This document shows, piece by piece, positions 8,770 to 18,427 of a stretch of DNA of 64,000 bases. Origin of the DNA: Roseiarcus sp037446355 (lineage in GTDB: Bacteria > Pseudomonadota > Alphaproteobacteria > Rhizobiales > Beijerinckiaceae); NCBI GenBank assembly GCA_037446355.1, contig JBBIIT010000012.1, positions 1 to 64,000 on the forward strand. The letters run 5' to 3'. The position numbers and the translations under genes are program-made. The notes under the pieces were generated by a model that saw only the letters and a program-made list of their open reading frames with translations, did no database searches and was not told where the DNA came from. Position 1 is the first letter of the stretch; the number at the start of each line of letters is the position of its first letter.

Positions 8770-9474
8770 ATGACAATGAAATTCGTTTCTGTACTTGGCG
8801 GCCTCGCCTTCAGCGCGATCGCCACCGCGGCTTCGGCCTATCCCGCAACAACCCACCAGAAGACCTATTTGCACACGGGACCCGGAAACAACCGTTCGCT
8901 GGTCGCGCCGGTCCCCGCGAACGCGCATGTCAAGGTGCTGCATTGCACGGGATCCTGGTGCCGCGTCACCTGGGGCGGTTATGTCGGATATCTCGAAGGA
9001 TCGGTCATCGGCGCCGCGCCCCGGCGCCACGCGCATTATCGCATCACGCCCGACAACCAGCCCTACGGGTCTGAACCTCCGTTGACGTCGGCCCCGGCGC
9101 CCGATTACGGCTATGCTTCCCCCGGCTGCGATCCCAATTTCGATGCGAATTGCGGAGTCTATCCCGATTACGGCTACGGTTACGATTACGGTTATGGCGT
9201 CCCGTACTATCCGGGATATGGCTATTACGGAGGCTACTACGGAGGAGGCGGTTATGGTGGGCGCTTCGGTCACGACCACCGCTTCGGGCATGATCACGGG
9301 GGCCATCCCGGCGGATTCGGCGGCGGCCTCGGCGGCGGGAATCGATTGAGCGGCAACAAATTCGGCGGCGTCGGCGGATTTAGCGGCGGCCCGCGCTTCG
9401 GCGGCGGCGGATTTGGTGGCGGCGGCGGGTTCGGTGGCGGGCATGTCGGCGGCGGCGGACATTTCATGCACTAA
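8770..9474 (+). CDS. Secreted SH3-domain protein with Gly/Tyr/His-rich tail
   Basis: A 234-residue exported protein: signal peptide to about ATAASAYP, then a bacterial SH3 domain at about 25-80 (LHTGPGNNRSLVAPVPANAH, WCRVTWGGYVGYLEGS). From about 115 it turns into low-complexity repeats: Tyr/Gly (DYGYGYDYGYG), His/Asp (GHDHRFGHDHGGH) and finally Gly/Phe. Bacterial SH3 domains bind cell wall or proteins; the tail could be flexible or metal-binding. No partner gene is obvious. The function is unknown beyond the envelope location. Confidence 0.75.
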   Translation: MTMKFVSVLGGLAFSAIATAASAYPATTHQKTYLHTGPGNNRSLVAPVPANAHVKVLHCTGSWCRVTWGGYVGYLEGSVIGAAPRRHAHYRITPDNQPYGSEPPLTSAPAPDYGYASPGCDPNFDANCGVYPDYGYGYDYGYGVPYYPGYGYYGGYYGGGGYGGRFGHDHRFGHDHGGHPGGFGGGLGGGNRLSGNKFGGVGGFSGGPRFGGGGFGGGGGFGGGHVGGGGHFMH

Positions 9475-9573
9475 TCGAAGTCAATTTGGCCGCGCTTGCG
9501 CGGCGCAGGTCTTCGCGGCAAGAGTGCGCTCTCCCCGCGGGCAGTGGCCTCGCGGGTCGGGACGTTCTTATTC

Positions 9574-10794
9574 GTGACCAACCAGACCCTCACAGCCGCT
9601 TCCATCGCCGCGTCGTCGCACGAGCGCGCCAATGTCGCACGCCTCTCCATCGCCCAGGCGCTCGCGGGCGGCAATTCAGCGGTCGCCTACTCCGTCGGCG
9701 CGGTGGTTGGGGCCGGTCTGGCGCCGAATCCGGCTCTGGCGACGCTTCCGATCACGATCTTCGTGATCGGCATGGCGAGTTCGACCCTACCGGCCGGCGC
9801 CGTCGCCAGCCGCTGGGGGCGACGCGCGGCGTTCCTGATCGGGACCGGCTGCGGCATTGCTATGGGGCTGCTGGCGGCGCTTTCGATCTACCTCGCTTCG
9901 TTCTGGCTGTTTTGCGTCGCGCTGTTCTTCGGCGGCGCTTACGCCGCCGCGGTGCTCACGTTCCGATTCGCCGCCGCCGACTGCGCGCCGACGGAACGGC
10001 GTGCGCGTGCGGTCTCGCTCGTTATGGCCGGCGGATTGTTCGGCGGCGTGATCGGACCGCAACTCGTCACCTATACAATGAACATTTGGCCGCCGTTCAT
10101 GTTCGCGGCGACGTTCCTGGGCTCGGCGGGGCTGGCGGCGCTGTCGGCGCTCATTCTGGCGGGCGTGACGCTGCCCACCCCGCCGCGCCACGAGGTCAGC
10201 CGCGGTCGGCCCCTGCTTGAAATCGCGCGTCAACCGCGCTTCCTCGTCGCCGCGCTCAGCGGCGCGACCTCGTACATGCTGATGAATTTCATCATGACGT
10301 CCGCGCCGCTGGCGATGAAGATCTGCGGCCTGCCGCAAACCGCCGCCAACCTCGGGTTGCAATGGCACATCATCGGCATGTATGCGCCGGGCTTCCTGAC
10401 CGGACGGCTGATCCAGCGTTTCGGCGCCGCGCCGATGGTGCTGGTGGGCCTGACGACCACGCTGAGCGCCGCGATCGCCGGACTGACCGGCGTCGACGTC
10501 GCGCATTTCTGGACCAACCTGATCCTGCTGGGCGTCGGTTGGAACTTCAGCTTCACCGGCGCATCGGTGATGGTGCTCGACACCCACCGGCCGGAAGAGC
10601 GCACGCGCGTGCAGTCGCTGAACGATTTTCTCGTCTTCGGCACCATGGTCGTGGGCTCGTTCGTGTCGGGCGGCCTGCTGACGGAATACGGTTGGCAGAC
10701 GGTTTGCTGGACGATGATCCCGCCGCTCGCCCTGACCGCGCTCGCGATCGCCCTGTGGCGCCGCTCGCCCTCGGAGAGCGCCGAAGCGGCGTGA
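9574..10794 (+). CDS. Major facilitator superfamily transporter
   Basis: Integral inner-membrane transporter of about 406 residues with the usual 12 hydrophobic segments and the loop 2-3 motif ASRWGRRAAFLIGTG. The substrate is unknown; the sequence resembles YnfM/Bcr-like MFS proteins only in general form. The start is uncertain: the frame is open from a TTG at 9496, but that lies in a small hairpin right after the previous stop. The GTG at 9574 precedes the first conserved segment and is preferred; the GTG at 9544 is another option. It runs into the wzz-like gene after 96 bases. Confidence 0.78.
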   Translation: MTNQTLTAASIAASSHERANVARLSIAQALAGGNSAVAYSVGAVVGAGLAPNPALATLPITIFVIGMASSTLPAGAVASRWGRRAAFLIGTGCGIAMGLLAALSIYLASFWLFCVALFFGGAYAAAVLTFRFAAADCAPTERRARAVSLVMAGGLFGGVIGPQLVTYTMNIWPPFMFAATFLGSAGLAALSALILAGVTLPTPPRHEVSRGRPLLEIARQPRFLVAALSGATSYMLMNFIMTSAPLAMKICGLPQTAANLGLQWHIIGMYAPGFLTGRLIQRFGAAPMVLVGLTTTLSAAIAGLTGVDVAHFWTNLILLGVGWNFSFTGASVMVLDTHRPEERTRVQSLNDFLVFGTMVVGSFVSGGLLTEYGWQTVCWTMIPPLALTALAIALWRRSPSESAEAA

Positions 10795-10890
10795 ACGACG
10801 GCGCCCTTCGCAGCAAAACGTTAACCAAGATCGCCAATAGTGAAGCCCGCGAAGCCAGGCGCCGACCGCGCGCCTTTCCTGGAAACGGCG

Positions 10891-13017
10891 ATGTTCGACT
10901 ACGGCCAGGCGGCCGAACCCCTGTCTCCCGTTCCCACGCGCGCGCGCGGGACGGAGTCGTCGCTTGCGCGGCTCGCGCCGCTGTTGGCGCTGGGGCGCCG
11001 CCATTTCGGCACGGTCGCGGCTTCGATGCTCGCTTGCGGCGCGCTCGCTTTCGCGGGCTCTAAGTTGGTGACGCCACGCTACGTCTCGACCGCGGAGATC
11101 TATGTTGATCCGAGCGCGTTACAAGGCGGCGACACGCAACCGATCGCGGCCGGTCAGGATTCCAACGGCTTCGTGAACTACGTCGAAAGCCAGGCGCTGA
11201 TCGTCAGCTCGCGCGCGGTGCTCGATCGTGTCGTGAAGGCCGAAAACCTCGCGCGCGACCCGGAGTTCTCCGGCGCCGGCGGCCCGTCGACGATCGGCGC
11301 ATTCTTTCATTCGCCCGCGCCCGCCTCCCCGGACGATGGGCTCGCCGCCGCCGCTCGCGCCCTCGGCGCCAAAGTGCAAGTCAAGCGGCCCGAACGCACA
11401 TTCGTGCTCGAAGTCTCGGTCGCGAGTCGCGATCCCGCGCGCGCCGCCGAACTCGCGAACGCGACCGCGAAGGCTTACATCGACGAAGTCAACGCGATGC
11501 GGTTCGATGGCTCCCGGCAGGCGGGCGCGGCGATCGCGCAACGTCTGGACTCCTTGCGTCAGCACGTGCTCGACGCGGAGCGAGCGATCGAGGACTACAA
11601 GGGCGCCAACGGCCTCATCGGCGCCAGGGATACGTCGCTCATCGAGGGACGACTGAAGCAGCTCGACGGCCAACTTGTCGCGGCGCGCACGCGCATGAGC
11701 GAGGCGAAGGCGCGCGCCGATCAGGTCGACCTCGCGCGGCGGCAAGGGGTGGATCTCGGCGCGCTGGCGACGCCGCTCGGTCTCAATGGCCTGACGCCGC
11801 TGCGCGCGCAGCAAGCCGACGCGAAACAGAAGCTCGCCGACGCGCTCGCCGAACTCGGACCGCGCCATCCCCAGGTGATCGACGCGCGCGCGCGCCTTGC
11901 GGCCGCGAACGCCGCGGTCGAGGCCGAGGTGTCGCGTTTCGCCGACGCGCAGCGGCTCGAATACGCGCGCTCGAAATCGCTGGAGGCCTCACTGCTGCGC
12001 CAGCTCGACGAGTTGAACAAGCAGACCAACGAAAGCGATCAGGCGATGATCGGCCTGCGCGATCTCGAACGCAAAGCCGCCGCAGCGCGCGATGTCTACG
12101 AACTGTTCGTCAACCGTTCGCGCGAGGCCGGCGAAATTCAGCAGGTCGAACCGACGCGCACCAAGATCATTTCGGCCGCGACGCCGCCGCTCGGGCGCGC
12201 GTTTCCGCCGAGTTCGGTTTCGCTCGCCGCGCTCGGGCTCGTCGCCGGCCTCGGGCTCGGCCTCGCGCTCGCCTGGCTAGGCGAGCGGCGCGGCCTGACC
12301 GTCGCTGCGTCGTTCGGCGCAAGCGGTCGGCCGAAGCGAGCGCGGAGTTTCGTCGTCGGAGCGACGGCGCCGCTGCGCGCCCACGCCCGCCGCCAGAGCC
12401 TCGACAACATCGATCTTACCGAACTGGGTTTCGCCGCGCTGGCGCCGGAGGCGGACGCTGGGGAATTCGACGCGGCGCTGGACGGCGCCGGGTACGCGCC
12501 GGGGCGCGGTCGGGACGCCTTCGTCGTCGCGATCGCCGGCGACAACCTCGACGGCGAGCGCACGTCGTTGGCGATCAATCTCGCGTTGAGCGCCGTGCGC
12601 CGCGACGCCCGCGTCGTGCTGCTCGACGCCGCGGGCCGCAACGCCAAGTTGACGCGCGCGCTGCGCAACGTCGCGCGACGCCCGGTTCTCGAAGGCGGCC
12701 CCATCTTCGCCACCGTCAACGGCGTCAGCCTCGCCCTGCCGAAGGCCGCCGACGCCGAAGTCGGCCGCCTCAAGCCCGAGGCGCTGCTGGGAGAATTCCT
12801 GCGCAAGCGCGCGGACGCGCCTGATCTGATCGTTTGCGACGGTCCCGACATCAGCGAGGTCGACGCCGGCACGCTCCTGCGGCGCGTGAGCGCCATCGTC
12901 GTCGTCGAAAATGGCGAGGCCAATGTGAGCGACGCCGCGCTCGCAGAAATGGGATTGGCGGCGAGCGCCTATGTGCGATTCGCCGCGCCAGCGGACGTTT
13001 TACGCCGCGGCGCCTGA
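10891..13017 (+). CDS. Wzz/GumC-type polysaccharide co-polymerase with degenerate BY-kinase domain
   Basis: Membrane protein of 708 residues for chain-length control or export of a surface polysaccharide. It has a transmembrane helix near 45-65, a Wzz domain, a long periplasmic coiled coil (about 195-400), and a second helix (SLAALGLVAGLGLGLALAW) after the proline-rich ATPPLGRAFPPSS. The cytoplasmic C-terminus has the ATPase fold of CpsD/Wzc tyrosine kinases (VVAIAGDNLDGERTSLAINL, VVLLDAAGRN). However, the P-loop lacks the GxGKS/T core and no C-terminal tyrosine cluster is seen. The start at 10891 follows GGAAACGGCG; a GTG at 10840 is possible. It overlaps the convergent deacetylase gene by 18 bases. 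Confidence 0.82.
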   Translation: MFDYGQAAEPLSPVPTRARGTESSLARLAPLLALGRRHFGTVAASMLACGALAFAGSKLVTPRYVSTAEIYVDPSALQGGDTQPIAAGQDSNGFVNYVESQALIVSSRAVLDRVVKAENLARDPEFSGAGGPSTIGAFFHSPAPASPDDGLAAAARALGAKVQVKRPERTFVLEVSVASRDPARAAELANATAKAYIDEVNAMRFDGSRQAGAAIAQRLDSLRQHVLDAERAIEDYKGANGLIGARDTSLIEGRLKQLDGQLVAARTRMSEAKARADQVDLARRQGVDLGALATPLGLNGLTPLRAQQADAKQKLADALAELGPRHPQVIDARARLAAANAAVEAEVSRFADAQRLEYARSKSLEASLLRQLDELNKQTNESDQAMIGLRDLERKAAAARDVYELFVNRSREAGEIQQVEPTRTKIISAATPPLGRAFPPSSVSLAALGLVAGLGLGLALAWLGERRGLTVAASFGASGRPKRARSFVVGATAPLRAHARRQSLDNIDLTELGFAALAPEADAGEFDAALDGAGYAPGRGRDAFVVAIAGDNLDGERTSLAINLALSAVRRDARVVLLDAAGRNAKLTRALRNVARRPVLEGGPIFATVNGVSLALPKAADAEVGRLKPEALLGEFLRKRADAPDLIVCDGPDISEVDAGTLLRRVSAIVVVENGEANVSDAALAEMGLAASAYVRFAAPADVLRRGA

Positions 13018-13875
13018 CGCGATCCCCGGCCCGGAGCGGGCCAACGCCTGCGCGACGGTGACGATCTCGAAGCCTCGCGCAAGCGCGCCTTGCAGCGCGG
13101 CCTGAAACAGATCGGGCGAGCAACCGAACGGGCTCGGATCGGGCGCGACATCATGCAAAGTGAAGATGAGCCAGCCGCGCAGGCGCCGCGCGCGTTCGAG
13201 CTGGGCGAACAATTCGGCGCGGTTCAGGCGCGCGTTCGCCAGTTCGTAGGTTCGAAGGTGCTGGGCGTCGAAGCCGTTGCAGTTAATCCCGGGAACGATG
13301 CCGCGCGCCGAATCCGTCATCGCGGCGATCTGCCGCTTGCGCTCCAGCGCCACCATTCCGAACGGGTAGGCGAAATTGCGCGCATCGATTTCGTCGTCGA
13401 TCTCGGCAAGTTCGGCTCGATTGCGCTCCATTTCAACGCGCAGCGCGTCGGCGTCGAGCCAGGCGAGCGGGCAGTGGCTGTGGCCGTGCAAGCCAATCTC
13501 GTGACCGCGCCGGCGCAGGTCGCGCACCGCCGCCGCGTCGACGATGCGATAGTGCTTGGTGCGCTGACCTACCAGGCCGCTGGCGACGAAATAGACGCCG
13601 CGTCCGCCTGCCCGTTCGAGCGCCTCGGCGCCCAATTCATAGGCGCTGACCGGCGCGTCGTCGAAAGTGAAACTCACCAGCGGCCGCTCAAGGGCCAGGC
13701 GTCGCGGCGATCGCTCGAGATAACGGGACAGTCGCGATGAGGCGCGACGCCGCAGGGCCTGCAAGGGCGGAAGCGCGAAATAGTCCGGTTCGACATACGT
13801 GACCGTCGGTTCGACCGGCCACGCCATGGGCGCGGGACGGTCGGGACACGCGATCGTCGCGGCGGCCTTCGGCAT
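13000..13875 (-). CDS. Polysaccharide deacetylase (NodB domain)
   Basis: Carbohydrate esterase family 4 enzyme of 291 residues that removes acetyl groups from N-acetylated sugars. Motifs visible: SFTFDDAP (metal-binding Asp), GLHGHSH (metal-binding His), FAYPFG, and TLHDV near the C-terminus. There is no clear signal peptide, so it may act in the cytoplasm or be a cytoplasmic-facing modifier of an exopolysaccharide precursor. The start is the ATG at 13875, with GAGGGAG upstream; 50 further codons in frame lack support. The last six codons overlap the end of the wzz-like gene, suggesting a shared polysaccharide role. Confidence 0.88.
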   Translation of the reverse strand: MPKAAATIACPDRPAPMAWPVEPTVTYVEPDYFALPPLQALRRRASSRLSRYLERSPRRLALERPLVSFTFDDAPVSAYELGAEALERAGGRGVYFVASGLVGQRTKHYRIVDAAAVRDLRRRGHEIGLHGHSHCPLAWLDADALRVEMERNRAELAEIDDEIDARNFAYPFGMVALERKRQIAAMTDSARGIVPGINCNGFDAQHLRTYELANARLNRAELFAQLERARRLRGWLIFTLHDVAPDPSPFGCSPDLFQAALQGALARGFEIVTVAQALARSGPGIASGAAA

Positions 13876-14064
13876 GGATTCGCTCCCTCGACCTGTCCCG
13901 AATCGCGACAGTTGCGGCGGCGTGCCCGACGGCCAAGGAAATTGCGTGCCAAGGCGACTTTCGAGAAGCGCGATTGACTTTGGCCCCTGCGCCGCGGCCA
14001 ATTCCCGACGGCGCGACCCTTGCATGGGCTCGGGAGCGCGAAACCGCGACAGGAACCTCAGCTT

Positions 14065-17000
14065 TTGGCGATCTTAGTCGGCCTGCACCACGTCACCAGT
14101 TACACCTATGACCGCCCGGTCCTGCTCGGTCCGCAATCCGTGCGTTTGCGGCCGGCGCCGCATTGCCGGACCCGTGTGCCGAGCTATGCGCTTAAGGTCG
14201 CGCCGGCGCAGCACTTCGTCAATTGGCAGCAGGATCCGCACGGCAATTGGCTCGCGCGCTACGTGTTTCCGGAACCGGTCACGGAATTTCGTATCGAGGT
14301 TGACCTCATCGCCGAGCTCGCGGTCATCAATCCGTTCGATTTCTTCATCGAGCCCTATGCCGAAGAATTCCCGTTCCAATACGCGGACGAACTGAAGATC
14401 GAGCTCGCCGCCTATCTCACGCCCGAGCCCGGCGGACCGCTGCTCGACAAACTCATGTCCGAAATCGCCGGCCGCAAGAAGCGCACGATCGACTTTCTGG
14501 TCGAACTCAACGCCGAATTGCAGCACATGGTGCGTTACGTCATCCGCATGGAGGCGGGCGTTCAGGAGCCTGACGAGACGCTGGCGCTGCGTTCGGGCTC
14601 CTGCCGCGACTCGGCCTGGCTGCTGGTGCAGATCCTGCGCCGGCTCGGCCTCGCCGCCCGCTTCGTATCCGGCTACCTCATCCAGCTCAGAGCCGACGTC
14701 GACCCGATCGAGGGACCGCGCGGAACCGACAAGGATTTCACCGACCTGCACGCTTGGGCCGAGGTCTATGTTCCCGGCGCCGGCTGGATCGGCATGGATG
14801 CGACCTCGGGCCTGCTTTGCGGCGAAGGGCACCTGCCGCTCTGCGCGACGCCGCACTTTCGTTCCGCCGCGCCGATTTCCGGCGTCGTTGATCCGGCGAA
14901 CGTGAGTTTCGGGTTCGAGATGAACGTCACCAGGTTGCGGGAGGCGCCGCGCGTGACGCTGCCCTTCACCGACGCGGCCTGGGCGAAGCTCGACGCGCTC
15001 GGCGGAGCGGTTGACCGCGATCTCGTCGCTCAGGACGTGCGCCTGACAATGGGCGGCGAACCGACGTTCGTTTCCATCGACGACCTCGACGCGCCGGAAT
15101 GGAACACAGGCGCCGTCGGCGGCGCCAAGGAGGCGCGCGCGCAAGACCTCGTCGTCCGCCTCGCGGCCCGTTTCGCCCCCGCCGGTTTCGTCCATTTCGG
15201 TCAGGGCAAATGGTATCCGGGCGAAAGCCTGCCGCGCTGGGCGTTCTCGATCTACTGGCGCAAGGACGGTGAGAAAATCTGGAGCGACGCGGCTTTGCTC
15301 GCGGGCCACGGCGCGAAGACAGGCGCGCAGGAAGAGGACGCGGAAGCCCTGGCCAATGAGATCGCGACGCGCCTCGGCGTCGAACCCGATTGCGTCATTC
15401 CCGCCTATGAGGACGCCGCCTATTGGCTGCTGAAGGAACAGGCGCTTCCGGTCAATGTCGACCCGCTCGATCCGAAAATCGACGATCCCGAAGAGCGGGC
15501 GCGAATGATGCGCACTTTCACGCATGGGCTCTCGAAGCCGACCGGCTACGTGCTGCCGGTGCAGCGTTGGAACGCGGAGGCGAAGCGGGGCTGGCGCAGC
15601 GAGCGCTGGCCGCTCAGGCGCGGCCGGCTGTTCCTCATTCCCGGCGATTCGCCCGTGGGTCTGCGGCTGCCGATGAAGACGCTGCCGTATGTCGAGCCGT
15701 CCAAGTTTCCGTTCGTTCACGAACAAGACCCGTTTGCGCCGCGCGCGCCGCTGCCCGAAGCCGCACATTTCCAGCGCATCGAGAATGTCCCAGCGCCCGA
15801 GAGCGTCGCTCAGACGACCGAAGCGCAATACGACGCGAGCGGTGCGGTCAGAACGGCGATCTCAGTCGAATTGCGCGACGGCGCGCTGAGCGTGTTCATG
15901 CCGCCGGTCCCCAGGCTCGAAGACTATCTCGAATTGCTCGGCGCCGTGGAGTCGATCGCGCGCGAACGAAACCTGCCCGTGCGCATCGAAGGCTATGCGC
16001 CGCCGCACGATCCGCGGCTCGACGTCATCAAGGTGACGCCCGACCCCGGCGTGATCGAAGTCAACATCCATCCCGCCGCGTCATGGCGGCAGGCGGTCGA
16101 AACGACGACCACGCTTTACGAGGAGGCGCGCCTGGCGCGGCTCGGGACCGACAAGTTCCTGACCGACGGGCGCCATACCGGAACCGGCGGCGGCAACCAC
16201 GTCGTGCTCGGCGGCGCGACGCCCGCCGACTCGCCGTTCCTGCGCCGCCCCGATCTGCTCGCGAGCCTCATCCTTTATTGGCAGCGCCATCCCGCGCTGT
16301 CGTTCCTGTTCTCCGGATTGTTCATCGGCCCGACCAGTCAGGCGCCGCGCCTTGACGAAGCGCGCGACGACCAACTCTACGAACTCGAGATCGCGCTCTC
16401 GCAAACGCCCGAGCCCGGCGTCGAGACTCCGTTGTGGGTCGTCGATCGCCTATTCCGCCATCTGCTCACCGACATCACCGGAAACACGCATCGCGCCGAG
16501 ATCTGTATCGACAAGCTCTATTCGCCGGACAGCGCGACCGGGCGACTCGGGCTCGTCGAATTCCGCTCGTTCGAAATGCCGCCGGACGCGCGCATGAGTC
16601 TGGCGCAGCAATTGCTGCTCAGGGCGCTGATCGCCTGGTTCTGGCGCGAACCGCAGAAAGGCGCGCCGGTGCGCTGGGGAACGAGTCTGCACGACAGGTT
16701 CATGTTGCCGCATTTCGTATGGGAGGATTTTCGCGGCGTGCTCGCCGACCTCGGCGGCGCGGGCTACGAATTCGATCCGCAATGGTTCGAGGCGGCGCGA
16801 GAATTCCGCTTTCCCTTGAGCGGGCGCGTCGAACACGGCGGCGTCGAACTGGAACTGCGCACTGCGCTCGAACCCTGGCATGTGCTCGGTGAGGAAACCG
16901 CGGCGGGCGGCACGGTGCGCTATGTCGACAGTTCCGTCGAGCGCCTGCAAGTGAGGGCCAAGGGCCTCGTGCGCGGGCGTCACGTCGTCGCCTGCAACGG

Positions 17001-17352
17001 CCGCAAGCTGCCGATGCACACGATCGGCGCCGGCGAAGCGGTGGCGGGCGTGCGCTTCAAGGCGTGGCAGCCCTATTCGGGACTGCATCCAACCATCGCA
17101 CCGCAGGCGCCGCTGACCTTCGACGTGCTCGACAGTTGGAGCGGCCGCTCATTAGGGGGCTGCCTCTATCACGTCGCCCATCCCGGCGGGCGCAGCTACG
17201 ACACATCGCCCGTCAACGCCTACGAAGCCGAAGCGCGCCGCCTCGCGCGTTTCCAGGACCACGGCCACACCGCCGGCGCGGTCGTCATCCCGCGCGACGA
17301 AGCGACCGCGGAGTTTCCGCTAACGCTCGATTTAAGGAGAGCGGCGACGTAG
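14065..17352 (+). CDS. Transglutaminase-like protease fused to DUF2126
   Basis: Large cytoplasmic protein of 1095 residues. The N-terminal bacterial transglutaminase module has the triad C180 (SGSCRDSAW), H229 (DLHAWAEV) and D245 (GMDATSG); from about 330 onward it is DUF2126. In published genome-context surveys this family travels with circularly permuted ATP-grasp and alpha-E proteins and is predicted to cut or form amide bonds in a peptide pathway. Here its partners are at 19972 and 22488, beyond an antiparallel island. The start is the TTG at 14065, with AGGA 10 bases upstream. The exact reaction is unproven. Confidence 0.85.
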   Translation: MAILVGLHHVTSYTYDRPVLLGPQSVRLRPAPHCRTRVPSYALKVAPAQHFVNWQQDPHGNWLARYVFPEPVTEFRIEVDLIAELAVINPFDFFIEPYAEEFPFQYADELKIELAAYLTPEPGGPLLDKLMSEIAGRKKRTIDFLVELNAELQHMVRYVIRMEAGVQEPDETLALRSGSCRDSAWLLVQILRRLGLAARFVSGYLIQLRADVDPIEGPRGTDKDFTDLHAWAEVYVPGAGWIGMDATSGLLCGEGHLPLCATPHFRSAAPISGVVDPANVSFGFEMNVTRLREAPRVTLPFTDAAWAKLDALGGAVDRDLVAQDVRLTMGGEPTFVSIDDLDAPEWNTGAVGGAKEARAQDLVVRLAARFAPAGFVHFGQGKWYPGESLPRWAFSIYWRKDGEKIWSDAALLAGHGAKTGAQEEDAEALANEIATRLGVEPDCVIPAYEDAAYWLLKEQALPVNVDPLDPKIDDPEERARMMRTFTHGLSKPTGYVLPVQRWNAEAKRGWRSERWPLRRGRLFLIPGDSPVGLRLPMKTLPYVEPSKFPFVHEQDPFAPRAPLPEAAHFQRIENVPAPESVAQTTEAQYDASGAVRTAISVELRDGALSVFMPPVPRLEDYLELLGAVESIARERNLPVRIEGYAPPHDPRLDVIKVTPDPGVIEVNIHPAASWRQAVETTTTLYEEARLARLGTDKFLTDGRHTGTGGGNHVVLGGATPADSPFLRRPDLLASLILYWQRHPALSFLFSGLFIGPTSQAPRLDEARDDQLYELEIALSQTPEPGVETPLWVVDRLFRHLLTDITGNTHRAEICIDKLYSPDSATGRLGLVEFRSFEMPPDARMSLAQQLLLRALIAWFWREPQKGAPVRWGTSLHDRFMLPHFVWEDFRGVLADLGGAGYEFDPQWFEAAREFRFPLSGRVEHGGVELELRTALEPWHVLGEETAAGGTVRYVDSSVERLQVRAKGLVRGRHVVACNGRKLPMHTIGAGEAVAGVRFKAWQPYSGLHPTIAPQAPLTFDVLDSWSGRSLGGCLYHVAHPGGRSYDTSPVNAYEAEARRLARFQDHGHTAGAVVIPRDEATAEFPLTLDLRRAAT

Positions 17353-17384
17353 GCCCTCGCGTCACTCGTACGCCGCCGCCCCGC

Positions 17385-17693
17385 TCACATCCCTGGAATT
17401 TTCACGAGCTCGAACACTTCGACGCCGCCGCCATGCGCGATATGCGGATGGCCCGACGTCAGCGCGACCGCGGCTTCCAAATTGTCGGCCTGGACGATGG
17501 AATAGCCTGTGACCCCGCTCGCCTTGCCGGCGCCGAGCATTCGCGAGCCCGGCGCGAACGGCGCGCCGCCGTCGACAATCGATGGCCCAATCTTGCCGAA
17601 ATAGGCCATCCAGGCGCCCATCATCGCCTTGCCCTCGGCCTCGGATTGAGGCTCTCTGCCGCCAGTATAGATATATATGTATTTGTTGCTCAT
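17385..17693 (-). CDS. YciI/YCII-related (DGPF-type) small protein
   Basis: A 102-residue protein of the YCII-related/DGPF fold. It has MGAWMAYFGKIGPSIVDGGAPF and GVTGYSIVQADNLEAAVALTSGHP, the usual strand-helix pattern of the family. The ATG at 17693 follows a near-perfect AAGGAGGAAATC ribosome site. It is the last gene of a leftward ArsR / SRPBCC-GST / DUF899 / YciI operon. YciI relatives often accompany SRPBCC proteins and sigma factors; no reaction is established for this one. Confidence 0.8.
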   Translation of the reverse strand: MSNKYIYIYTGGREPQSEAEGKAMMGAWMAYFGKIGPSIVDGGAPFAPGSRMLGAGKASGVTGYSIVQADNLEAAVALTSGHPHIAHGGGVEVFELVKIPGM

Positions 17694-17713
17694 GATTTCC
17701 TCCTTGCTGAAAT

Positions 17714-18418
17714 TCAAGCCGCGTATTCGTCGCGCAGCCGCACCCAGCTCATCGGCATCGGCAGGCCTTCCTCGTGACGCCCGAGCGCCGTAATGTCGAG
17801 CAGGTTGTAAGCCGGATTGAGCATGTCGAGCCCGCGCGAGTAGCCCGAATAGGTGTGATAAACGCGCGCGCCGTCGCGGATGAAGGCGCTGATGCCGGGC
17901 AGTTCCGTCATCTGGGTCTGGCGCGGTTCGTAGTTGTAGCTGACCGAGCCCTTCGCCAAATCTTCCGTCCGGAAGCTGACGCCGAAATCGAAGTTGAAAT
18001 CGCCCAGCGCCGATGAATACCAGGGAAAGGTCCAGCCCATGCGGCTCGCGCGCTCGCGCAATTTGGCGAACGGCGCGCGAGAGACTGCGATCAGGCGCGT
18101 GTCGCGGTGCGCGAGGTGATCGACGACGCCATTAAACCCGTCGGCCCAGAACGAGCAGCTTTTGCACGGCTTCTCCCAATCCGGACCGAACATGAAATGA
18201 TAGACGAGCAGTTGCTTGCTCGATCCGAAAAGCTCGGCAAGGCCGACCTCGCCCTCCGGGCCAACGAAACGATAGGGTTCGCCGATCTCGACCCAAGGCA
18301 GTTCGCGTCGCTTGGCGCTGAGCGCGTCGCGGCGACGGGTGAATTCCTTCTCCTCGGCGAGCAGCCGTTTGCGCGCCTCCAACCATTGCGTGCGCGAAAC
18401 GACGGGATGATCGTTCAT
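17714..18418 (-). CDS. DUF899 thioredoxin-like protein
   Basis: A 234-residue DUF899-family protein with a predicted thioredoxin-like fold. The candidate redox pair is CKSC in PCKSCSFWADG near residue 87. Other family signatures are LPWVEIGEPYRFVGPEG, NFDFGVSF and the C-terminal YNLLDITALGRHE. The ATG follows GGAGGACACG. It lies 9 bases from the SRPBCC-GST gene and 20 from yciI, so it is part of the same operon. A thiol oxidoreductase role is likely by fold only; the substrate is unknown. Confidence 0.85.
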   Translation of the reverse strand: MNDHPVVSRTQWLEARKRLLAEEKEFTRRRDALSAKRRELPWVEIGEPYRFVGPEGEVGLAELFGSSKQLLVYHFMFGPDWEKPCKSCSFWADGFNGVVDHLAHRDTRLIAVSRAPFAKLRERASRMGWTFPWYSSALGDFNFDFGVSFRTEDLAKGSVSYNYEPRQTQMTELPGISAFIRDGARVYHTYSGYSRGLDMLNPAYNLLDITALGRHEEGLPMPMSWVRLRDEYAA

Positions 18419-18427
18419 CGTGTCCTC

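Noticed and set aside
14074..15828. Open frame of 584 codons on the minus strand opposite the DUF2126 gene.
   Set aside because: Antisense shadow with no recognisable domain, start context or signal, against a strong family match on the plus strand.
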